A stretch of 64,000 nt of DNA, taken from NCBI GenBank assembly GCA_949987705.1, contig OX465281.1, forward strand, positions 172,064,516 to 172,128,515, written 5' to 3'. Source of the DNA: Thereva unica (lineage: Eukaryota > Arthropoda > Insecta > Diptera > Therevidae). Shown in pieces: positions 58,801-60,910 of this stretch. The notes under the pieces are model-generated. The model had not been told where the DNA came from. It saw only the letters and a program-made list of their open reading frames with translations, and did no database searches. The stretch's first letter is position 1; each line of letters opens with the position of its first letter. The translations under genes and the position numbers were made by a program.

Positions 58801-60910
58801 TGGCTGTTCTTCTGTTATTGAGGATGATGGGAGCTCTAAAGACTCATTAAGTAAGCATATACACATTTTTAATCCAAATCAAATGCTTGTAGACTTATTA
58901 GATAAAAAATCCCCAGAGCCACCTCACTCAGTTGGATTAAAACGCAAACTTGATGATGATGTGTCTGAGAGTGATAATAAGAGAAGAGTGGTAGATTCCG
59001 GAATGAACGATAGTGAGGATGAAGGAATGAAAGTTACACCATCTAAAACTGCTGCAAATTTATACGCTGAAATAGCCGCTTCAATTTTAGAAGACGAAGA
59101 TTTGGAAGAAGTAACGTCAATGCCAGCACCAGTGCCAGTTCCTATTCAAGCCTCCTCCCAGTCTCAAATACAAACCCCTGTCATCCAAAAAACTATTGAC
59201 GCCCAGAAACAATTAATAACTATGCCTATGCCGCTACAAAGGCAAATAATAGTTGGTCCCCAAAATACCCATCAAATGATCTTATCTCCTGCTTCCAATC
59301 CAAATAATACACAAAATCCACAGTCTGCTACAGCTACTATCAAAACAGAGTCTGGTTTACAAACTGTTCCAGTAATTTTGCAAAAACAAGTTGGACCGAA
59401 TGGGCAGCAGATTATTCAACCAGTAATACAACAACAGCAACAGCAAACTCAGTATGTACTAGCAACTAATCCACAAGGACAAACTTATTTAGTTGCACAA
59501 CAGCCGCAACCTACACAAACGGTTTTAGTTACACAGACTCCTCAACAACAAGGTACAACTAGCAAAACTATAATAATTTTGCAGCAACAAGGTGGTGCTC
59601 CACAGGCCGTAGCTCAACCACAGCTGCTATCTTCTCAAGGGGCACCACAAAAAGTTATTATGACAACTCCTCAGGGACAACAAATGATTGTTACACAAGT
59701 TCCTCGACCAATGCAACATCAGATTATAATGAATCCAACAACAAATGTTTCTCAAACAACACCAGTCATACATCAGCAATCTCAAATGCATCTTCAAGCT
59801 CAACAACATCAACAAATTCAAAAACAGATTCAAATGCAAACGCAGCCTCAGGTTCAAATTCAAGCATCGTCACAGCAAACAATGCTGTCACAACTTCCTC
59901 ATATTCCTGCGACTATTAAGCTCCAGGCTCATCAAACGCAAACAACCCAAACCCAAACAATTCCGAAAACCTTACCTGCAAAAACTCCTGTTATATCACA
60001 CCAATCAGCCGTTACCCTTGTGGCACCTTCACAAGCCCTACCATCTCAAGCGACGCAAGTAAATCAACAACAGACAAAGCTTTTGGAGCGTAAGCAATCG
60101 GAAGCCTTGCAACAGTTCTCAACCTCTGTTTCATCAGTTACTCAACCCTCTACACAAGGACAACAAATAATGCAACAAACATTAAGTCGACCTCAAACCC
60201 CTTCAATACCTTTAAACCAAGCTCCACAACATACTTCGTCCAACATTTCTCAAACTCCACCTATTATAACACCTCCCCCACCGCCACCTGCTACTAAAAA
60301 TTCGAAGACTATTGCAGACATTAAATCAGATGAGGAGTTAATAGATCCAAATTGGATGTGGGTGTGCGATTGGCGAAATTGTCCAAGGTAAAATTAGAAT
60401 TCATTTAATTGTGTAAATACTAAATCACAGTTCTCTTATAGGAAAAAATTTAAGTCTCTGGGGGATGTTTATTATCATGCTTGCAAGGTTCATTGTCCAG
60501 AATCTTTAGATCCAAGTGCAGAAATATATTGCCAGTGGGGACCTGGCCCTGGACTTTGCGATAATATACCACGTAAAAGATTTTCGCTAATGACTCATTT
60601 ATTGGATCGACATTGCACGATTGAGGTAATTTGCGACATTTCTTCTAGATATCAATTCTAACATATTATTAAGGCTTTTAAGGCTGCTGTTCAGCGTCGT
60701 TTAGTAACTGGCGTACAAACAAATATGCATTGCCAACCTGTTACCATAATTAAAAATACCCAGGCTGCAGCCACTAGTTCAGATACAAGGGGAACTGCAT
60801 CACCGACTTTATCAACTTCTTCCAGTAGCTCTTTACCACCCTCGGCAAGTGCCGCAATGCATGCCATTAAAAGGCACACCGCAGATTTTGCTAATCCTAA
60901 GGAATTAATG
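7669..60910 (+). CDS. Bap170: ARID2/Bap170, PBAP chromatin-remodelling subunit (spliced, 3' end outside window)
   Basis: The gene has ten exons: 7669-7847, 7896-8458, 8508-9325, 26924-27119, 27169-27311, 27363-27965, 28034-28357, 58343-60387, 60442-60625 and 60674-60910. All phases agree, giving 5292 nt or 1764 residues. Domain order: ARID (about 44-142), ARM/HEAT-like helices (about 175-520), RFX-type winged helix (634-721), Q-rich linker with an LVDLL motif (1124-1128), and C2H2 fingers (C1617, C1622, H1636, H1641 and C1654, C1663, H1676, H1681). This architecture is specific to ARID2/Bap170. Family knowledge: with Polybromo it defines the PBAP form of the nuclear SWI/SNF complex, binds DNA and activates or represses developmental genes. 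The C-terminal part after residue 1764 must lie beyond 64000 or was not recognised. Confidence 0.9.
7896..8458 (+). CDS. Bap170: Bap170 exon 2, bulk of ARID domain
   Basis: The acceptor is TTTTGCAG at 7895. It encodes the ARID core: [20 protein letters not shown], then [10 protein letters not shown] and [23 protein letters not shown] helices. These match the ARID pattern of hydrophobic helices with the LY and GG-W-KV motifs that position the DNA-binding loop. The rest is charged linker and the first helices of the ARM-like region. Donor ACT|GTAAGT at 8459, phase 1. Confidence 0.92.
8508..9325 (+). CDS. Bap170: Bap170 exon 3, ARM-like helical region
   Basis: The acceptor is CTTTCAG at 8507. 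Codes 273 residues rich in amphipathic helices, with the segments [29 protein letters not shown] and [14 protein letters not shown]. These are the armadillo-like repeats conserved in ARID2 proteins, which probably dock to Polybromo and the core. Donor GAG|GTAAGA at 9326, phase 0. The next exon is 17.6 kb downstream. Confidence 0.9.
9968..10420 (+). pseudogene. LINE 3'-end remnant
   Basis: A broken + strand frame reads [16 protein letters not shown] followed by degenerate text and TACTGCTAGACATTCCACCATGAC. The same signature (NRTTRLWN, then CTGCTAGACATTGCACCATGAC) closes the better-preserved LINE ends at 43197-44794 and 54928-55275. It is therefore an older, diverged 5'-truncated copy of that family. 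Stops and frameshifts throughout. Confidence 0.6.
10421..12734. other. Intron 3 sequence without recognised features
   Basis: AT-rich, with stops in all frames. A direct look found no further exon of Bap170 and no transposon ends I could pair. Confidence 0.4.
12735..13045 (+). repeat. Dispersed repeat, relative of 1345-2854 and 63107-63262
   Basis: CGCCATCT, then TTACAAAATTGTCAGATTGC and GATCGGTTATATGGAAGT, recur at 63107-63262 with scattered changes. The 3' part (GGATTAGCCGTTTCCGAGATTAGCC followed by a CAGA run at 13015-13030) is the kind of tail seen on non-autonomous insect retroelements. Non-coding. Confidence 0.65.
13103..13255 (+). mobile_element. LINE C-terminal fragment, same family as 39483-39892
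   Basis: CTTGACTGGATTCCGCAAGG through TTTCCGCCCTATGTCCCATG encodes a degraded DWIPQGS... [18 protein letters not shown]...CPMRN stop. The minus-strand fragment at 39483-39892 encodes [17 protein letters not shown] and ...ALCPTRD stop. The gene ends directly at the stop codon in both. Heavily 5'-truncated. Confidence 0.72.
13520..14341 (+). repeat. Repeat family Y, copy A (about 0.8 kb)
   Basis: Homologous, in the opposite orientation, to 55389-56240. Shared landmarks in order: TTGTTGTTG start, CACGTGTA..GTATGTCCATGCTG-like stretch, AAAGTCACTTGATTCTGTTC, GATTAACAGTAA, CACTGTTATC, and a closing GGGGGCCAGTCGCAAGA. The 3' part holds two consecutive short hairpins. No open frame; class unknown. 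Confidence 0.75.
14937..16014 (-). pseudogene. P-type transposase remnant with THAP domain
   Basis: Three minus-strand frames in order. 16014-15790 is the C-terminal half of a THAP zinc finger: FFKLPV, then [12 protein letters not shown], which gives the C and H of the C2CH set. 15875-15540 is a basic, low-complexity linker. 15503-14937 is the P-element transposase core, with [22 protein letters not shown] and [14 protein letters not shown]; the D of LDE is in the position of the first catalytic aspartate. The N-terminal CxxC of THAP and the C-terminal third are missing, and the frames are offset, so it is dead. The order THAP then transposase matches the P/THAP9 family. Confidence 0.8.
16055..16565 (-). 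repeat. 208-bp direct repeats upstream of the P-type remnant
   Basis: AAAAACTAATTAAATG occurs at 16091, 16298 and 16507, spacing 207 and 209. Each time it is followed by CAATATTTCC and CCCGAAATTTCGCAG. Two full units and a partial third are present, with few differences. They lie directly 5' of the minus-strand transposase, a position compatible with a subterminal or promoter array of that element. Confidence 0.9.
16825..18238. repeat. Left arm of a 4.6-kb long inverted repeat
   Basis: Reverse complement of 20546-21440. Without a 520-bp insertion (17257-17776) the arm is about 894 bp, the same as the right arm. Matched landmarks include TTTTATTGTATACGCC, GTTTAAACAATTCCAC and TTGCTGTACAATTTTATAAC. 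The inner part is built of about 140-bp degenerate repeats marked by GCAGAGGATGGG at 17815, 17955 and 18094, and GCAGGAGATGGG at 18235. Confidence 0.93.
17257..17776. mobile_element. MITE inserted in the left arm
   Basis: Limits come from comparison with the uninterrupted right arm (CTGCCAAAATAGTCC). The ends are GATGAAATTTGTCGCAT and its perfect complement at 17757-17773. The duplication at the junction is unclear (AAAA / TTTT at the borders). 520 bp with AT-rich, partly self-complementary content (repeated CATGC..AGCTTC motifs). The 118-codon frame inside is not a recognisable protein. Confidence 0.85.
18381..18695 (-). pseudogene. Cysteine/histidine-rich ORF fragment, unknown family
   Basis: 104 codons: [11 protein letters not shown] near the start, a middle [21 protein letters not shown], then [17 protein letters not shown]. 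The C-x2-C plus H-x3-C spacing suggests a zinc-binding module, similar in style to the N-terminal modules of large insect mobile-element proteins. The fragment sits in the spacer of the long inverted repeat and has no partner frame. I cannot name it. Confidence 0.35.
18794..19270. mobile_element. MITE with GACCCTGTTTAGA ends and TAA duplication
   Basis: GACCCTGTTTAGA at 18794 and its complement ending at 19270 are flanked by TAA on both sides (18791-18793 and 19271-19273). The 3-bp duplication points to the PIF/Harbinger superfamily. Subterminal GCGC-rich motifs are mirrored. 477 bp, non-coding. Confidence 0.82.
19647..19999. mobile_element. MITE with GGTGCAAGTTACA ends
   Basis: GGTGCAAGTTACA at 19647 and TGTAACTTGCACC ending at 19999, with ATT outside both ends. 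The interior (CGTTTATTACCCCCATACAC, CAAATATAACATCG, AAACCGTTTTGATGTGAG) recurs in the copy at 31464-36452, which is split by a Tc1 element. 353 bp. Confidence 0.85.
20120..20392. repeat. Fold-back repeat, about 70-bp arms
   Basis: CTCCTAAACTAATT...GTAGACCAAC...AATGTGTATTATTT (20120-20187) is repeated inverted at 20323-20392 with a few changes. It may be a small Tc1/mariner-like MITE; the ends are not certain. Confidence 0.75.
20546..21440. repeat. Right arm of the 4.6-kb long inverted repeat
   Basis: Uninterrupted arm, about 895 bp. The 140-bp internal periodicity is visible on the opposite strand as CCCATCCTCTGC at about 20677, 20817 and 20956. The spacer between arms is 18239-20545. Confidence 0.93.
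21622..22053. mobile_element. MITE of the CCACTGACATATA family
   Basis: The ends are CCGCTGACATATAG and CTATATGTCAGT. GAGCTA flanks both sides (21616-21621 and 22054-22059), again a 6-bp duplication as in the copy at 4728. 432 bp. Confidence 0.82.
22126..22531. mobile_element. Palindromic MITE with CCCCGTTTATGACTAGG ends
   Basis: CCCCGTTTATGACTAGGTTG at 22126 is mirrored by CCTAGTCATAAACGGGG ending at 22531, with TA on both sides. GTTGAG/CTCAAC motifs recur through the interior (GGTTGAGTTGAAATTTCAAC and relatives). TA duplication fits Tc1/mariner-type MITEs. 406 bp. Confidence 0.85.
22707..23158. mobile_element. Two head-on MITE copies of the CCACTGACATATA family
   Basis: 22707-23091 is an inverted relative of 21622-22053 without its last terminus. 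At 23092 a new CCACTGACATATAG end begins in the opposite sense and matches for about 65 bp. The junction forms a palindrome (TTTGGTGCCATTTTTTTGTA ... TACAAAAAAATGGCACCAAA). Confidence 0.75.
23479..24089. other. Intron 3 sequence, nothing firmly recognised
   Basis: CAGGGGTGGCCAACC at about 23496 looks like one end of another hAT-type element, but no matching second end was found. Confidence 0.35.
24100..26128 (+). mobile_element. 5'-truncated I/LOA-type LINE (RT and RNase H)
   Basis: Bounded by the duplication TCTTGGGCCT (24090-24099 and 26129-26138), with a (TAA)n tail at the 3' end. The RT frame 24092-24871 carries [24 protein letters not shown] and the catalytic GYTDDLAII. The next frame (24935-25507) has RNase H motifs: the first Asp in WFTDGSK, Glu in TEIHA, and the third Asp in IFSDSQAA. 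The 25597-25929 frame has the ECRLC... H..CECP C-terminal cysteine cluster. Frameshifts and stops separate these parts, so the copy is dead. The RNase H and TAA tail support the I superfamily, and the wording is close to the LOA-type element at 37482-42811. Confidence 0.9.
26139..26923. other. End of intron 3
   Basis: No transposon ends or coding motifs recognised. A polypyrimidine stretch (CATTTTTTTCCAG) precedes exon 4. Confidence 0.5.
26924..27119 (+). CDS. Bap170: Bap170 exon 4
   Basis: Acceptor TTTTTCCAG at 26923, phase 0. It encodes [20 protein letters not shown], which continues the end of the ARM-like region as in other ARID2 proteins, then a Q/N-rich stretch. Donor CCTA|GTAAGA at 27120 is strong, phase 1. 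Confidence 0.88.
27169..27311 (+). CDS. Bap170: Bap170 exon 5, linker
   Basis: Acceptor AATTCCAG at 27168. Codes a low-complexity linker ([18 protein letters not shown], then [10 protein letters not shown]). The proposed donor TCT|GTAATA at 27312 preserves phase 0 into exon 6. Without splicing the frame would stop at 27333. The intron is 51 bp. Confidence 0.75.
27363..27965 (+). CDS. Bap170: Bap170 exon 6, RFX-type winged helix
   Basis: Acceptor AAATTGCAG at 27362. [16 protein letters not shown] followed by [31 protein letters not shown] and the closing strand form the RFX-type DNA-binding fold that marks ARID2. A basic, Q-rich tail follows. The donor is uncertain: ATT|GTATGC at 27966 keeps phase 0, but GGT|GTTAAG near 27850 would also. 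The 3' end of this exon needs transcript support. Confidence 0.75.
28034..28357 (+). CDS. Bap170: Bap170 exon 7, Q/T/S-rich linker
   Basis: Acceptor GTTCTAG at 28033. 108 residues with [22 protein letters not shown] and [10 protein letters not shown]. Low complexity, probably disordered. Donor CAG|GTAACA at 28358, phase 0. A 30-kb intron follows. Confidence 0.8.
28983..29053. repeat. 35-bp tandem duplication
   Basis: GTTTGAATTGGATCTTATTT followed by TAATTTCG occurs twice in a row. The surrounding 28358-29070 holds nothing else I recognise. Confidence 0.85.
29070..29130 (+). other. tRNA-like fragment, possible SINE head
   Basis: ACTGGTTAAAACTTTCGAC resembles a degraded tRNA A-box region. GGTTTGAGCCC 40 nt later is one base from a consensus B box. 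No cloverleaf closes, so it is not a functional tRNA gene. Confidence 0.4.
29539..30758 (-). mobile_element. 5'-truncated RTE-type LINE with open C-terminal frame
   Basis: Flanked by the 14-bp duplication GGATCATATAAATT (29525-29538 and 30759-30772). The 3' end is TGATGATGATG. A single minus frame (30758-29547) is open from RT motif [17 protein letters not shown] through [24 protein letters not shown] and the catalytic LAFADDLG to the C-terminal [22 protein letters not shown] region. The stop codon TGA is itself the first unit of the tail repeat, so there is no 3' UTR. The endonuclease and early RT are missing by truncation, while the remaining frame has no lesion, which suggests recent insertion. 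Confidence 0.92.
30835..31081. mobile_element. MITE with CGTCGCTTATCCAGAATAG ends
   Basis: Inverted ends of about 35 bp with one difference (CGTCGCTTATCCAGAATAGT / complement). 247 bp, non-coding. The duplication was not resolved; AT/TA bases flank it. Confidence 0.85.
31861..32588 (+). pseudogene. Tc1 transposase C-terminal remnant
   Basis: After removal of the LINE fragment 31906-32096, the + strand reads [18 protein letters not shown], then GGVMV-stop-GAIS, a QDNAP-type DDE segment in broken frame near 32290-32320, and MAWPPYS near 32370 with [13 protein letters not shown]. This is the order of a Tc1 transposase around its second and third catalytic residues. A stop replaces the tryptophan of the VWGAIS motif and frameshifts follow. 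The 3' end is cut by the LINE at 32589. Confidence 0.82.
31906..32096 (+). mobile_element. 191-bp 3' fragment of the RTE-type LINE
   Basis: Flanked by GGATGGTCCTGA (31894-31905 and 32097-32108). Encodes the last part of the same protein as the full element at 32589-35764 ([17 protein letters not shown]... [14 protein letters not shown]) and ends at the same stop plus AGCCATCGAAGAAGAAG tail, but on the + strand. Confidence 0.92.
32603..35512 (-). CDS. RTE-type endonuclease/reverse transcriptase, 969 aa
   Basis: Acts in target-primed reverse transcription of its own RNA. The N-terminal apurinic-like endonuclease (about 1-230) shows [17 protein letters not shown] with the metal-binding Glu, GDLNAKIG with the catalytic Asp/Asn, and SDHFLV with the final His. 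RT (about 430-700): [73 protein letters not shown] and the YADD catalytic box. The C-terminal domain is basic, with [11 protein letters not shown] and [10 protein letters not shown]. The start is the first ATG of the frame and directly precedes the endonuclease. No lesion is seen. The length is usual for RTE elements. Confidence 0.93.
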   Translation of the reverse strand: MIFGTWNTRSMYRTASVKSLLDEVSRYKIKLLALQEIRWIENGTMDLGNYRIFYSCGREHHLGVGFVIHKSIIDNVIEFKPISERLCSIRLRTKFFTLTIINVHAETEEKADTTKDTFYYKLKHAYDTAPSNDIKMVIGDLNAKIGRENWYRPTIGKESLHETSNDNGQRVIDFAMSKNMIVSSTYFPRKDIHKYTWQSPSERYCNQIDHILIDRRAASSILQVRSYRCANCESDHFLVKARFRCRLSTQEQRSNKVKKFDVDRLQEQIVLERYQATLAERIGPSLNINNEDTIEGKWTRLRTILTDVTKETVGYKRTARANDWYDEECKTAIEARNRNRKIYIERPMRSKKLKYEETRRTAKNICRKKKRQSLNNYILRAEENFARNKTREAYKEVNFFKKGFKPSSGICRTKEGTIVTGSEDVKKRWKEFFSELLNANESIRHVPEPRPQHNDDTRETNEPTLEEVQSAIRLLRNNKSPGIDNIPAELIKQGGEPLSAAIHELLCCIWRNEKMPEDWEQSIICPIHKKGDRFNCANYRGISLLSTVYKIMTNIIKARLEPYAEAVISEYQAGFRRNRSTMDQLFSIRQILRKCWEYNIDVYQLFIDFKQAYDSIDREKMYATMLDLNIPLKIVKLTKMTMENTRCAVRIQGELTESFPVKQGLKQGDGLAPMLFNLCLEGVIRKVNIDANATLLNKSKQLAGYADDTNCLARSLSYLREVFTELEDGAKDIGLQINAEKSKILIQSRVERRRRNHNTTWGEYNFERVSQFNYLGSTVSEDNDETIDVQRRINAANRTYFSLLPVMKSRDIHRKTKIRVYKTIIRTVATYGCEAWSISQKSADKLDIFERKVLRRIYGPINEDNAWRIRYNHELYDLYKECKLSTHAKLLRLRWAGHVQRMDDSRIPKKSLYLLPDGKRPVGKPRSRWEDNVKTDAAKLLNTRNWRQAAEQRDVWRKKLKEAKARIGP
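35700..35764 (-). ncRNA. Predicted HDV-like self-cleaving ribozyme at the LINE 5' end
   Basis: Reading the minus strand from 35764: GGGGGGC can form a 7-bp P1 with GCCTCCT (35729-35723), beginning with a G-U wobble. ACC/GGT (35743-35741 with 35732-35730) gives P3 around the loop TCCTCGCT. P2 pairs CCGTC with GACGG, extended by CGT/ACG across a bulge, closing at 35700. ACCGACGA lies where J4/2 with the catalytic C is expected; P4 is minimal. The first nucleotide of P1 directly follows the target-site duplication, as expected for cleavage at the exact 5' end. Known for RTE and R2 LINEs in insects; here it is a prediction by eye. Confidence 0.72.
36208..36417. mobile_element. MITE with TGCTGCGTAAAA ends
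   Basis: TGCTGCGTAAAATATTAA at the left is mirrored by TTAATTTTTTACGCAGCA at the right, followed by CTG. TA lies outside both (36206-36207 and 36418-36419). The intact copy of the host MITE (19647-19999) lacks it, which confirms insertion. 210 bp, Tc1/mariner style. Confidence 0.82.
36480..36606 (+). pseudogene. LINE C-terminal RT remnant
   Basis: Reads [20 protein letters not shown] followed by RLWKVF, the conserved segment after the RT catalytic domain (DIxxRIxKARxAFxxLxxVW). Only about 40 codons remain, cut by the minus-strand LINE at 36607. Confidence 0.6.
37822..38523 (-). pseudogene. RNase H domain of the LOA-type LINE
   Basis: 38211-37822 carries the third-Asp motif [13 protein letters not shown] and the closing [20 protein letters not shown], with the HxGxxGNExAD signature. 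The earlier TDGSK motif is found in the minus strand near 38310 in a shifted frame (ETGVGAG context). 38523-38326 is the linker after RT. It would remove RNA from the RNA/DNA hybrid. Frameshifted. Confidence 0.85.
38575..39470 (-). pseudogene. RT domain, C-terminal part, of the LOA-type LINE
   Basis: Minus frame 39421-38705: [54 protein letters not shown] and [10 protein letters not shown], where GDD replaces the usual ADD catalytic triad. 38760-38575 continues with [12 protein letters not shown] and the thumb ([10 protein letters not shown]) in another frame. Closely similar in wording to the element at 24100-26128. Confidence 0.88.
39483..39892 (-). mobile_element. LINE 3' fragment nested in the LOA-type RT
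   Basis: 410 bp between duplications TCCGAACGCCCT (39471-39482 and 39893-39904). It encodes [40 protein letters not shown] and CPTRD stop, from a different LINE (same family as 13103-13255). It creates a 247-codon chimeric frame with the LOA RT upstream, which is an artefact of insertion. Confidence 0.92.
39893..40544 (-). pseudogene. RT domain, N-terminal part, of the LOA-type LINE
   Basis: 40544-40236: [19 protein letters not shown] and a basic linker to RT. 40239-39905: [20 protein letters not shown] and [16 protein letters not shown], the first two RT motifs. It then breaks at the nested fragment and resumes at 39470 with [15 protein letters not shown]. Confidence 0.88.
40544..41447 (-). 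pseudogene. Endonuclease domain of the LOA-type LINE
   Basis: [13 protein letters not shown] and [12 protein letters not shown] (metal-binding Glu) lie around 41390-41280 in the minus strand. After a frameshift near 41090 follow [42 protein letters not shown] and [10 protein letters not shown] with the final Asp-His. These are the APE-type endonuclease motifs in canonical order. Confidence 0.88.
41288..42350 (-). pseudogene. Gag (ORF1) of the LOA-type LINE with DUF4780
   Basis: 42350-41955 is a basic, lysine-rich N-terminus ([20 protein letters not shown]). 41943-41752 has [20 protein letters not shown] and 41758-41288 has [20 protein letters not shown] followed by a WVPNDV and [15 protein letters not shown] stretch. 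This wording matches DUF4780, the Gag module of LOA/Outcast elements. An RNA-binding role is inferred from the family. Broken by stops and frameshifts. Confidence 0.8.
42740..42810 (-). ncRNA. Predicted HDV-like ribozyme at the LOA-type LINE 5' end
   Basis: From 42810 on the minus strand: GGGGGT can pair with GCCCCC (42769-42764) as P1. ACC/GGT closes the loop TCCTCGT. ACCGTC pairs with GACGGT as P2. Between them lies CTAACGA, with CTAA in the J4/2 position of the catalytic C. About 50 nt align closely with the ribozyme of the RTE-type LINE at 35700-35764. P1 is one base shorter and the loop lacks one base. The copy is old and may no longer cleave. Confidence 0.6.
42916..43190. other. No feature recognised
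   Basis: AT-rich filler between two LINE remnants. It may belong to the 5' part of the LINE split at 42824, but no motif could be read. Confidence 0.35.
43191..44794 (-). pseudogene. Jockey/CR1-like LINE, 3' half
   Basis: The minus strand runs from [19 protein letters not shown] (44794-44740) through [20 protein letters not shown] and the catalytic [13 protein letters not shown] (44754-44239) to the C-terminal [30 protein letters not shown] and a short 3' UTR with an A tail (43203-43191). A LINE fragment is nested at 43591-43945. The 5' side is cut at 44794 by the Gypsy LTR, and its continuation is not found beyond 54520. A + strand relative of the 3' end lies at 54928-55275. Confidence 0.85.
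43591..43945 (+). mobile_element. RTE-type LINE 3' fragment nested in another LINE
   Basis: 355 bp flanked by AGTCCTATAATAGT (43577-43590 and 43946-43959). The open end reads [40 protein letters not shown] and [15 protein letters not shown], stops, and closes with AGCCGTTAAAGAAGAAGAAG. The same stop-AGCC-GAAGAAG layout ends the RTE-type elements at 31906-32096 and 32589-35764; it is a different but related family. Confidence 0.9.
44795..45270 (-). repeat. LTR of the Gypsy element (3' LTR)
   Basis: 476 bp from TGCTCTCCACATC to AAAGTAATGCG. It matches the right LTR with few differences once the 879-bp MITE and a 14-bp indel (CATGTATTTGAATT) are removed. On the minus strand it ends GGAGAGCA. 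Confidence 0.85.
45463..46578 (+). CDS. Jockey-type ORF1 (Gag) with zinc knuckles, 371 aa
   Basis: An open frame from ATG to stop. The N-terminal half is basic and probably helical. Residues about 205-275 carry three cysteine clusters: [27 protein letters not shown] and [15 protein letters not shown], the CCHC knuckle set of Jockey-clade Gag proteins. Upstream [16 protein letters not shown] matches the conserved lead-in to the knuckles. It would bind element RNA and form nucleoprotein particles. The frame is intact although ORF2 is not. Confidence 0.9.
   Translation: MAPKRSHDELLIKDRLKQRKVELSKMAVTGNRFSILMSDNDKDDDDIESSVVTKIKAPPITFTDLPKNTIKTILDCLNITNYRYKLSSVGTKLFLEDIDEYEKMIKHLTDKKVKFFTHARKDERQIKVILTGLHSMETKTLKDHLLQLILQCMDVKTLNVAKKPYEDRAIYLIYFKHAFIKLSELRKSFPVILNTIIKWNYHSHKRRGPTQCRNCQQYGHGSSHCHLAAKCMICGENHHHSCCTKQHDQEIKCANCNRNHLSSDPSCPKRLEYMEIRNKAHNANVSSKSKNTNINLPIRNPTHTQYNRHSSTPVNNTSPPSKLSYRDCLTLFTANQLLTITTELISKLASCKTKQDQFNAITELAVKFLYG
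46560..48712 (+). pseudogene. Jockey-type ORF2, endonuclease and RT, frameshifted
   Basis: Begins at or just before the ORF1 stop with [20 protein letters not shown] and [12 protein letters not shown], then shifts frame at a G run (46769-46776). Later frames carry [17 protein letters not shown] (catalytic Asp), [10 protein letters not shown] (His), [54 protein letters not shown] and [10 protein letters not shown]. The domain order is complete. It breaks at about 48712 where a DNA element enters. Confidence 0.88.
48730..50650. mobile_element. 1.9-kb DNA element nested in Jockey ORF2, includes repeat X copy 2
   Basis: ORF2 stops at KKRAAKK and resumes at 50651 with [12 protein letters not shown]. 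The left end AGAAGTAAAACTTTTG (48735) mirrors the right end TTTTACTTCAAAA (AAGTAAAACTTC on the complement). Inside, GCTGGTGACATATGCAAGCG (49109) is inverted at 49394-49425. The right 508 bp equal repeat X. The class is unknown; no transposase frame. Confidence 0.6.
50143..50650. repeat. Repeat family X, copy 2 (uninterrupted)
   Basis: Partner of 4464-5470. It contains the empty site GATAAAGCAAAG of the MITE at 4728-5223, and differs from copy 1 by scattered substitutions only. Confidence 0.9.
50651..51093 (+). pseudogene. Jockey-type ORF2, RT thumb and C-terminus
   Basis: [19 protein letters not shown], then [20 protein letters not shown] and [15 protein letters not shown] wording ([20 protein letters not shown]), the standard end of Jockey ORF2. 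Stop at 51091. Read as a direct continuation of 48712. Confidence 0.88.
51296..53142 (-). pseudogene. Gypsy gag-protease-RT remnant, CsRn1-like
   Basis: Gag (53088-52564): [16 protein letters not shown] and [20 protein letters not shown]. It is followed near 52470 by [18 protein letters not shown], the CHCC-type nucleocapsid motif of the CsRn1 clade. Protease lies near 52300, [13 protein letters not shown] (51737-51296): [20 protein letters not shown] and [20 protein letters not shown] frameshift replaces the catalytic YIDD region, and RT ends at DYNIV where the Jockey-type element begins. The gag N-terminus is also missing next to the LTR. Confidence 0.88.
53143..54520 (-). repeat. LTR of the Gypsy element (5' LTR), interrupted by a MITE
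   Basis: Matches 44795-45270 at 53143-53493 and 54373-54520. The interruption is the MITE at 53494-54372. The right part has an extra CATGTATTTGAATT. Confidence 0.85.
53494..54372. mobile_element. hAT-type MITE, 879 bp, nearly palindromic
   Basis: GATTTCCC is duplicated on both sides (53486-53493 and 54373-54380). The other LTR shows the empty site (GATTTCCCTAAAG). Ends AAGACCGTCTC / GAGGGTCTTG, with TACAGGCC just inside both. The interior is mirrored: CGCGGAATAA...ATGGCGCGG near the left and CCGCGCCATGTTTATTC near the right. The 8-bp duplication indicates hAT. Confidence 0.88.
54537..54927. mobile_element. Possible MITE with CCCAGTGGGAAA ends
   Basis: CCCAGTGGGAAA at 54537 and TTTCCCGCTGGG ending at 54927 are inverted. 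Repeated GGAGTGCTC/GAGCACTCC motifs occur inside. It separates the LTR from a LINE 3' end. The duplication was not resolved. Confidence 0.6.
54928..55275 (+). mobile_element. LINE 3' end with A tail, relative of 43191-44794
   Basis: Encodes [40 protein letters not shown] and [14 protein letters not shown], then a 3' UTR (CTGCTAGACATTGCACCATG, CTTAGCACTGCCACAT) and an A tail to 55275. Nearly the same text as the minus-strand copy at 43191-43560. Confidence 0.88.
55294..56516. mobile_element. MITE with GCGTTCAAAAA ends, host of repeat Y copy B
   Basis: GCGTTCAAAAACTCCCGTGG at 55294 and TTTTTGAACGC ending at 56516. Subterminal GTGGTTAA/TTAACCAC motifs occur several times on both sides. Repeat Y (55389-56240) lies between. 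A second GCGTTCAAAAAC at 56408 shows an internal duplication of the end. Confidence 0.7.
55389..56240 (-). repeat. Repeat family Y, copy B
   Basis: Reverse orientation relative of 13520-14341. Near 55389-55440 its minus strand has GGGGGCCAGTCGCAAGAGG and ATGCGACCGACCCGGTCGG, two adjacent perfect short hairpins (GTCGCA..TGCGAC and CCGACC.GGTCGG). No open frame. Confidence 0.75.
56517..56710 (-). pseudogene. LINE RT fragment (R1/Jockey-like)
   Basis: The minus strand reads [20 protein letters not shown], then [20 protein letters not shown], the RT motif 2 region. About 60 codons in one frame with no flanking motifs. The cut at 56516 coincides with the MITE end. Confidence 0.75.
56720..58342. 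other. End of intron 7, mostly unannotated
   Basis: AT-rich. At 57600-57690 the minus strand has a tRNA-like stretch (TTCGCAGAGGAC, then GTCGAATCCC), probably a degraded SINE head. The polypyrimidine tract before exon 8 is weak and A-rich (AATAAAATACAG). Confidence 0.4.
58343..60387 (+). CDS. Bap170: Bap170 exon 8, long Q-rich exon and first finger cysteines
   Basis: Acceptor AAATACAG at 58342, phase 0. 681 codons: a [18 protein letters not shown] start, an acidic patch, an LVDLL helix (58886-58900, residues 1124-1128, an LxxLL-type contact motif), a basic KRKLDDD segment that could serve nuclear import, [11 protein letters not shown], then a long Q/T/P region. It ends with [11 protein letters not shown], the first two cysteines of finger 1. 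Donor AAG|GTAAAA at 60388, phase 2. Part of this exon is copied at 61333-61516. Confidence 0.92.
60442..60625 (+). CDS. Bap170: Bap170 exon 9, C2H2 zinc fingers
   Basis: Acceptor CTTATAG at 60441. Completes Arg1624, then [17 protein letters not shown] finishes finger 1. [20 protein letters not shown] with [10 protein letters not shown] forms finger 2. Spacing C-x4-C-x13-H-x4-H and C-x8-C-x12-H-x4-H. Donor GAG|GTAATT at 60626, phase 0. Confidence 0.93.
60674..60910 (+). CDS. Bap170: Bap170 exon 10
   Basis: Acceptor ATTAAG at 60673 (weak pyrimidine tract). [17 protein letters not shown], a serine/threonine-rich linker and [20 protein letters not shown], which matches the family segment that leads to the C-terminal helical domain. 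Donor ATG|GTAAGT at 60911 is strong, phase 0. The following exon was not found before 64000. Confidence 0.82.
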